DNA of 17,522 nt from JANXSD01 sp038206385 (GTDB taxonomy: Bacteria; Bacteroidota; Bacteroidia; AKYH767-A; OLB10). The stretch lies in contig JBBRAW010000074.1 of the NCBI GenBank assembly GCA_038206385.1, positions 1 through 17,522 of the forward strand. The letters run 5' to 3'. How positions within the stretch are numbered: the stretch's first letter is position 1; each line of letters begins with the position of its first letter. The position numbers and the translations under genes were made by a program. Shown here piece after piece: positions 14,833 through 17,522 of the stretch. Below the pieces are notes generated by a model. It was not told the origin of the DNA, did no database searches, and saw only the letters and a program-made list of their open reading frames with translations.

Positions 14833-17127
14833 CTAATTTAAAGCCTTTTTATTAAATAAAATATATCCTATATGAAACATTAGAGCAATAGGTTTATCGC
14901 GCTTATAATAATAATTTAAGGAGAGGCTGATAGGTCCTATTGGACTGTTGTAAACTGGATTTATTGTTCCAACAAGGTATCTCTTTTCGAATACACCTCC
15001 GTATTTTGCTTTATAATTATTATCAAGCAAAATTTCTCGATAAGGTTGAAATAAATATCCCTCTAATCGAATATCTATATTGTTAGAAATACTTACAATA
15101 TTTTTTATTCCCACTCCTGCATAATTATGTGCATGAAAAAATTCAAGAAATTGTGTTTGCATATCTAAGAGCGGTTGATAGGTTGGTGCCTCGGAAACGG
15201 AAGCAATATAGGTTGAAAAGAAATCTTGTTTACTAATGGTAGCTTCGAAAGATGCACCAATTTTATAACGTCCTATTTTCGCAAAGTAATTGTCGTATTT
15301 TAAAAGAGCTGAAAACCATTCATGAAATTGATCAGGATATTTACTAAGGATACCTTTGTTTCCTGGTGTCGTTATTTCAGTACCTCTGGTATATCTTAAG
15401 CGCAATTCAAAGTAGGTTCCTTCGTTAGCATATAATTTTCTGTTTAAAGTATTTCTTTCAAATTTTAGAAAGCATGAAATTCCTTCAAAACTCGATTGAT
15501 CAGTTGTATCAGATTCACTAAAACTTCGAGTTAGATAATAGCGATCTTTTAATTTAAACCAATTTGAACCACCCATTAATTTTCCTTTATTTCGAATTGG
15601 CATTCCAATGGATATTCCATAACTACGATCATATTGAACAAGAAAGGATGGTTTTACATCTTGATTAAATGCATTGCTACTTTTATAATAATCCCATTGA
15701 TTTACGGTAGCTAACGGTTCTAAATATATCGGAAATTTACCAGGTAAATCATAACGTAATCGTATTTGTCCTGAATTATAAAACTTACCAAAATATATAT
15801 TTCCATTTATTTTTAAACTATTCCTTCCCCAAATATTATGTTGTATACCAATAAACCCAGTGTTAGTTGGGCGAGAAGAAACATTGCCACCAAAATCGAG
15901 AAAAATTCCTTTGTTTTTTTTCACATCCAAATGCAAATCATAATTTCCTGTTTCTTTATTAAATATTAATCTTGGGAAAATATATCGCTGGTTATCGTCA
16001 GCAACAAGCTTAAACCAATTCTTTTTTAATTGTTGAAGACTCATACATTGGTTTCGTGGATTTAATGTCTTTCGAATGTAAATAGCTTCATCTTCACTTA
16101 CGCCATAAACATAAATTCCATCAATAGAGATGTTAAAACATGATTCTTGTAATTTACGCCGCTTAGTCGCTAACTCTGTAATATTATCTTGTCGTTTTAT
16201 AGCTAACTTAAGTGCTGGAATATTTATTATGGTTGCATTATAACCACTATCAATTGCATTTTTAATATTATATAAATCAAATGATAATGATCCAATACTT
16301 TTAATATTTGGTTCTATTAAAAAATCTTGTACTCGTGGTAATGTTGTGTTAGTGGTATGTGTAATCATTGTTTTTAACTGACTTAAAAAATTACCTTCAT
16401 TGGGTATGTCGGGTAATCCTGCTGCACTAACACCAATTATAACATCAGGATTAAAATCATTAAGCATAATATCAGAAGGAAAATTATTATAAATTCCTCC
16501 ATCATATAAAATATTATCTCCAACTAATACGGGTGCATAATAAAAGGGATAAGCCATCGAAGCTCTTACTGCAAATGCTAAATCTCCTTTGCTAAAAACA
16601 ATCGGTTTTTTTGCAGTTATATCAGCGGATACGCAACGGAAAGGAACTAGTAAACTGTCGAAATTATAATTTGCAACAGCGATTGGTGAAGCCATGCTTT
16701 GCATAAGACCATAATTTATTTCCGCAGGATTCACAACATTACTTGGAAGTTGTGTTCTAAATGTAGAATCAATAATTAATTTAATAGAAATCCATCCTGC
16801 ATCAAGTGGATCACTTTTAAAATAATATAAATTGTCTTCGCTAAACTTTCCACTTACCGTTTTAACAAAATCGGTCGATGTAACCATTTGTTCTATTTGG
16901 TCGGGTGTTAATCCCGAAGCATATAAGCTGCCTACTAAAGCTCCTGCCGATGTTCCAGTAATGTAGTCAATTGGAATATGATTCTCTTCAAGTGCTTTTA
17001 ATACGCCAATATGAGCCATCCCTCTTACTCCACCGCCACTTAAAACAAGTCCTACGCTTTGTGCATTTGCAACTTCTGAAATAAAGAAGCAAATCATAAG
17101 GTATAGAAATGTAAGTTTTATAGTCAT
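14833..17127 (-). CDS. Patatin-like phospholipase with POTRA and outer-membrane barrel (type Vd)
   Basis: A 764-residue secreted lipase fused to its own outer-membrane barrel, resembling PlpD-type Vd autotransporters. A signal peptide (about 1-22, ending ANA before Gln23) is followed by a patatin domain (about 24-310). The domain has the oxyanion-hole stretch GGGVRG at 31-36, the nucleophile elbow GTSAG with Ser60 at 58-62, and the DGG motif with catalytic Asp209 at 209-211, so the Ser-Asp dyad is complete. A POTRA-like domain (about 333-403) and a C-terminal barrel (about 405-764) rich in alternating aromatic strands follow. The family hydrolyses phospholipid acyl esters. Whether the lipase stays in the periplasm or reaches the surface is not known from sequence. 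The gene starts 30 bp after the transporter protein's stop, and a -7-like element overlaps that stop codon, so both read-through and separate initiation are possible. Confidence 0.93.
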   Translation of the reverse strand: MTIKLTFLYLMICFFISEVANAQSVGLVLSGGGVRGMAHIGVLKALEENHIPIDYITGTSAGALVGSLYASGLTPDQIEQMVTSTDFVKTVSGKFSEDNLYYFKSDPLDAGWISIKLIIDSTFRTQLPSNVVNPAEINYGLMQSMASPIAVANYNFDSLLVPFRCVSADITAKKPIVFSKGDLAFAVRASMAYPFYYAPVLVGDNILYDGGIYNNFPSDIMLNDFNPDVIIGVSAAGLPDIPNEGNFLSQLKTMITHTTNTTLPRVQDFLIEPNIKSIGSLSFDLYNIKNAIDSGYNATIINIPALKLAIKRQDNITELATKRRKLQESCFNISIDGIYVYGVSEDEAIYIRKTLNPRNQCMSLQQLKKNWFKLVADDNQRYIFPRLIFNKETGNYDLHLDVKKNKGIFLDFGGNVSSRPTNTGFIGIQHNIWGRNSLKINGNIYFGKFYNSGQIRLRYDLPGKFPIYLEPLATVNQWDYYKSSNAFNQDVKPSFLVQYDRSYGISIGMPIRNKGKLMGGSNWFKLKDRYYLTRSFSESDTTDQSSFEGISCFLKFERNTLNRKLYANEGTYFELRLRYTRGTEITTPGNKGILSKYPDQFHEWFSALLKYDNYFAKIGRYKIGASFEATISKQDFFSTYIASVSEAPTYQPLLDMQTQFLEFFHAHNYAGVGIKNIVSISNNIDIRLEGYLFQPYREILLDNNYKAKYGGVFEKRYLVGTINPVYNSPIGPISLSLNYYYKRDKPIALMFHIGYILFNKKALN

Positions 17128-17152
17128 AGCGTTATTGCAATAATAAATGTTG

Positions 17153-17160
17153 CAAACTTA
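17153..17160 (-). promoter_or_regulatory. Candidate -7 element TAAGTTTG overlapping a stop codon
   Basis: An exact TAnnTTTG match on the minus strand whose first three bases are the TAA stop of the upstream binding-protein gene. It lies 25 bp before the patatin ATG, similar to the spacing at the other candidate promoters here. No good -33 element is seen, and read-through from the upstream gene is equally possible. Confidence 0.35.
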
Positions 17161-17522
17161 ATTTCTATTTTTTAATTGAGATAACAGCGTTTGAAAATAG
17201 GAGGGAGCATTTTTTAATCTTGAGCCATACCATGAGAAGTATTCTCCATCTACCAAAACTACTTCAATTTCAGGAAATAACTCTTCTAACGCAAATTTAT
17301 GTTTTTCCTTAAAAGGGAATGGTTCTGAAGAGAGAAATAGGAAGTCGATATCTAAGGCTTTTAATTCTTCTATGGATGTTTCTGGATATCTGTACTTATG
17401 TTCAAATACAGGATGAAGTGAGCAGCTTTTTAGCATTTCACTAATAAAGGTGTCTTTGCCAACGCTAATAAATGGTTGTTGCCAAATCAAATAGGCGACT
17501 CTGTTTTTTGTCAATTTATCTT
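17158..17522 (-). CDS. ABC-transporter substrate-binding protein, BtuF-like, C-terminal part
   Basis: The frame is open to the window edge; a TTG at 17514 is internal, and the N-terminal half lies outside. The visible 121 or so residues match the C-terminal lobe of helical-backbone metal-receptor proteins (TroA/BtuF type), which bind cobalamin, haem or siderophores in the periplasm and deliver them to an ABC importer. Diagnostic stretches are VAYLIWQQPFISVGKDTFI, the segment FLFLSSEPFPFKEKH and LVDGEYFSWYGSRL; the WYGSRL ending is typical of Bacteroidota cobalamin-type binding proteins as I recall them. No permease or ATPase gene is visible. The patatin gene follows 30 bp after the stop. Confidence 0.85.
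   Translation of the reverse strand, partial: DKLTKNRVAYLIWQQPFISVGKDTFISEMLKSCSLHPVFEHKYRYPETSIEELKALDIDFLFLSSEPFPFKEKHKFALEELFPEIEVVLVDGEYFSWYGSRLKNAPSYFQTLLSQLKNRN

Noticed and set aside
1..17522. Mobile element, defence system or biosynthetic cluster
   Set aside because: No transposase, integrase, CRISPR repeats, restriction or toxin-antitoxin motifs, or tRNA were seen; the genes are housekeeping or envelope functions.

Overview
The window is a 17.5 kb piece of an AT-rich chromosome from a member of the Bacteroidota. Three things support this. Two secreted proteins end in type IX secretion (T9SS) sorting domains. Matches to the Bacteroidota -7 promoter element TAnnTTTG recur just upstream of genes, and Shine-Dalgarno sequences are not evident. 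The protein families (MgtE, paired Era and Der, short Omp85 protein, patatin-barrel fusion) are typical of the phylum. I cannot fix the order or genus from sequence alone.

Left part (1-6513, + strand): the 3' end of a large T9SS cargo protein, then a reprolysin-like (M12B) secreted metalloprotease with a canonical T9SS tail, then a membrane-anchored penicillin-acylase-type (S45) amidohydrolase. The first two genes are each followed by a strong intrinsic terminator, so the three look like separate transcription units, all devoted to the cell surface or the periplasm.

Middle (6559-9213, - strand): mgtE (Mg2+ transporter/channel) followed 9 bp later by a D-2-hydroxyacid dehydrogenase of the phosphoglycerate dehydrogenase type, probably one operon. 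Upstream of mgtE, across a small hairpin terminator, is a 42-residue lipoprotein gene that conventional length cut-offs would miss. A 584 bp stretch (9214-9797) has no clear gene. Its right half contains minus-strand reading frames that look like a decayed gene.

Right part: ung (uracil-DNA glycosylase) and a short Omp85/BamA-family outer-membrane protein follow on the + strand, then the GTPases era and der, which serve ribosome biogenesis. Facing them on the - strand is a patatin phospholipase fused to an outer-membrane barrel (type Vd secretion), preceded by the 3' part of a cobalamin/iron-type ABC transporter binding protein that runs off the window.

Most of the window is ordinary housekeeping and envelope DNA. 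I saw no defence island, phage, insertion sequence, CRISPR array, tRNA or rRNA. The items most worth a second look are the paired small repeat modules set into the first T9SS cargo protein, the near-leaderless GTG start of era, the possible gene remnant left of ung, and the tiny lipoprotein.
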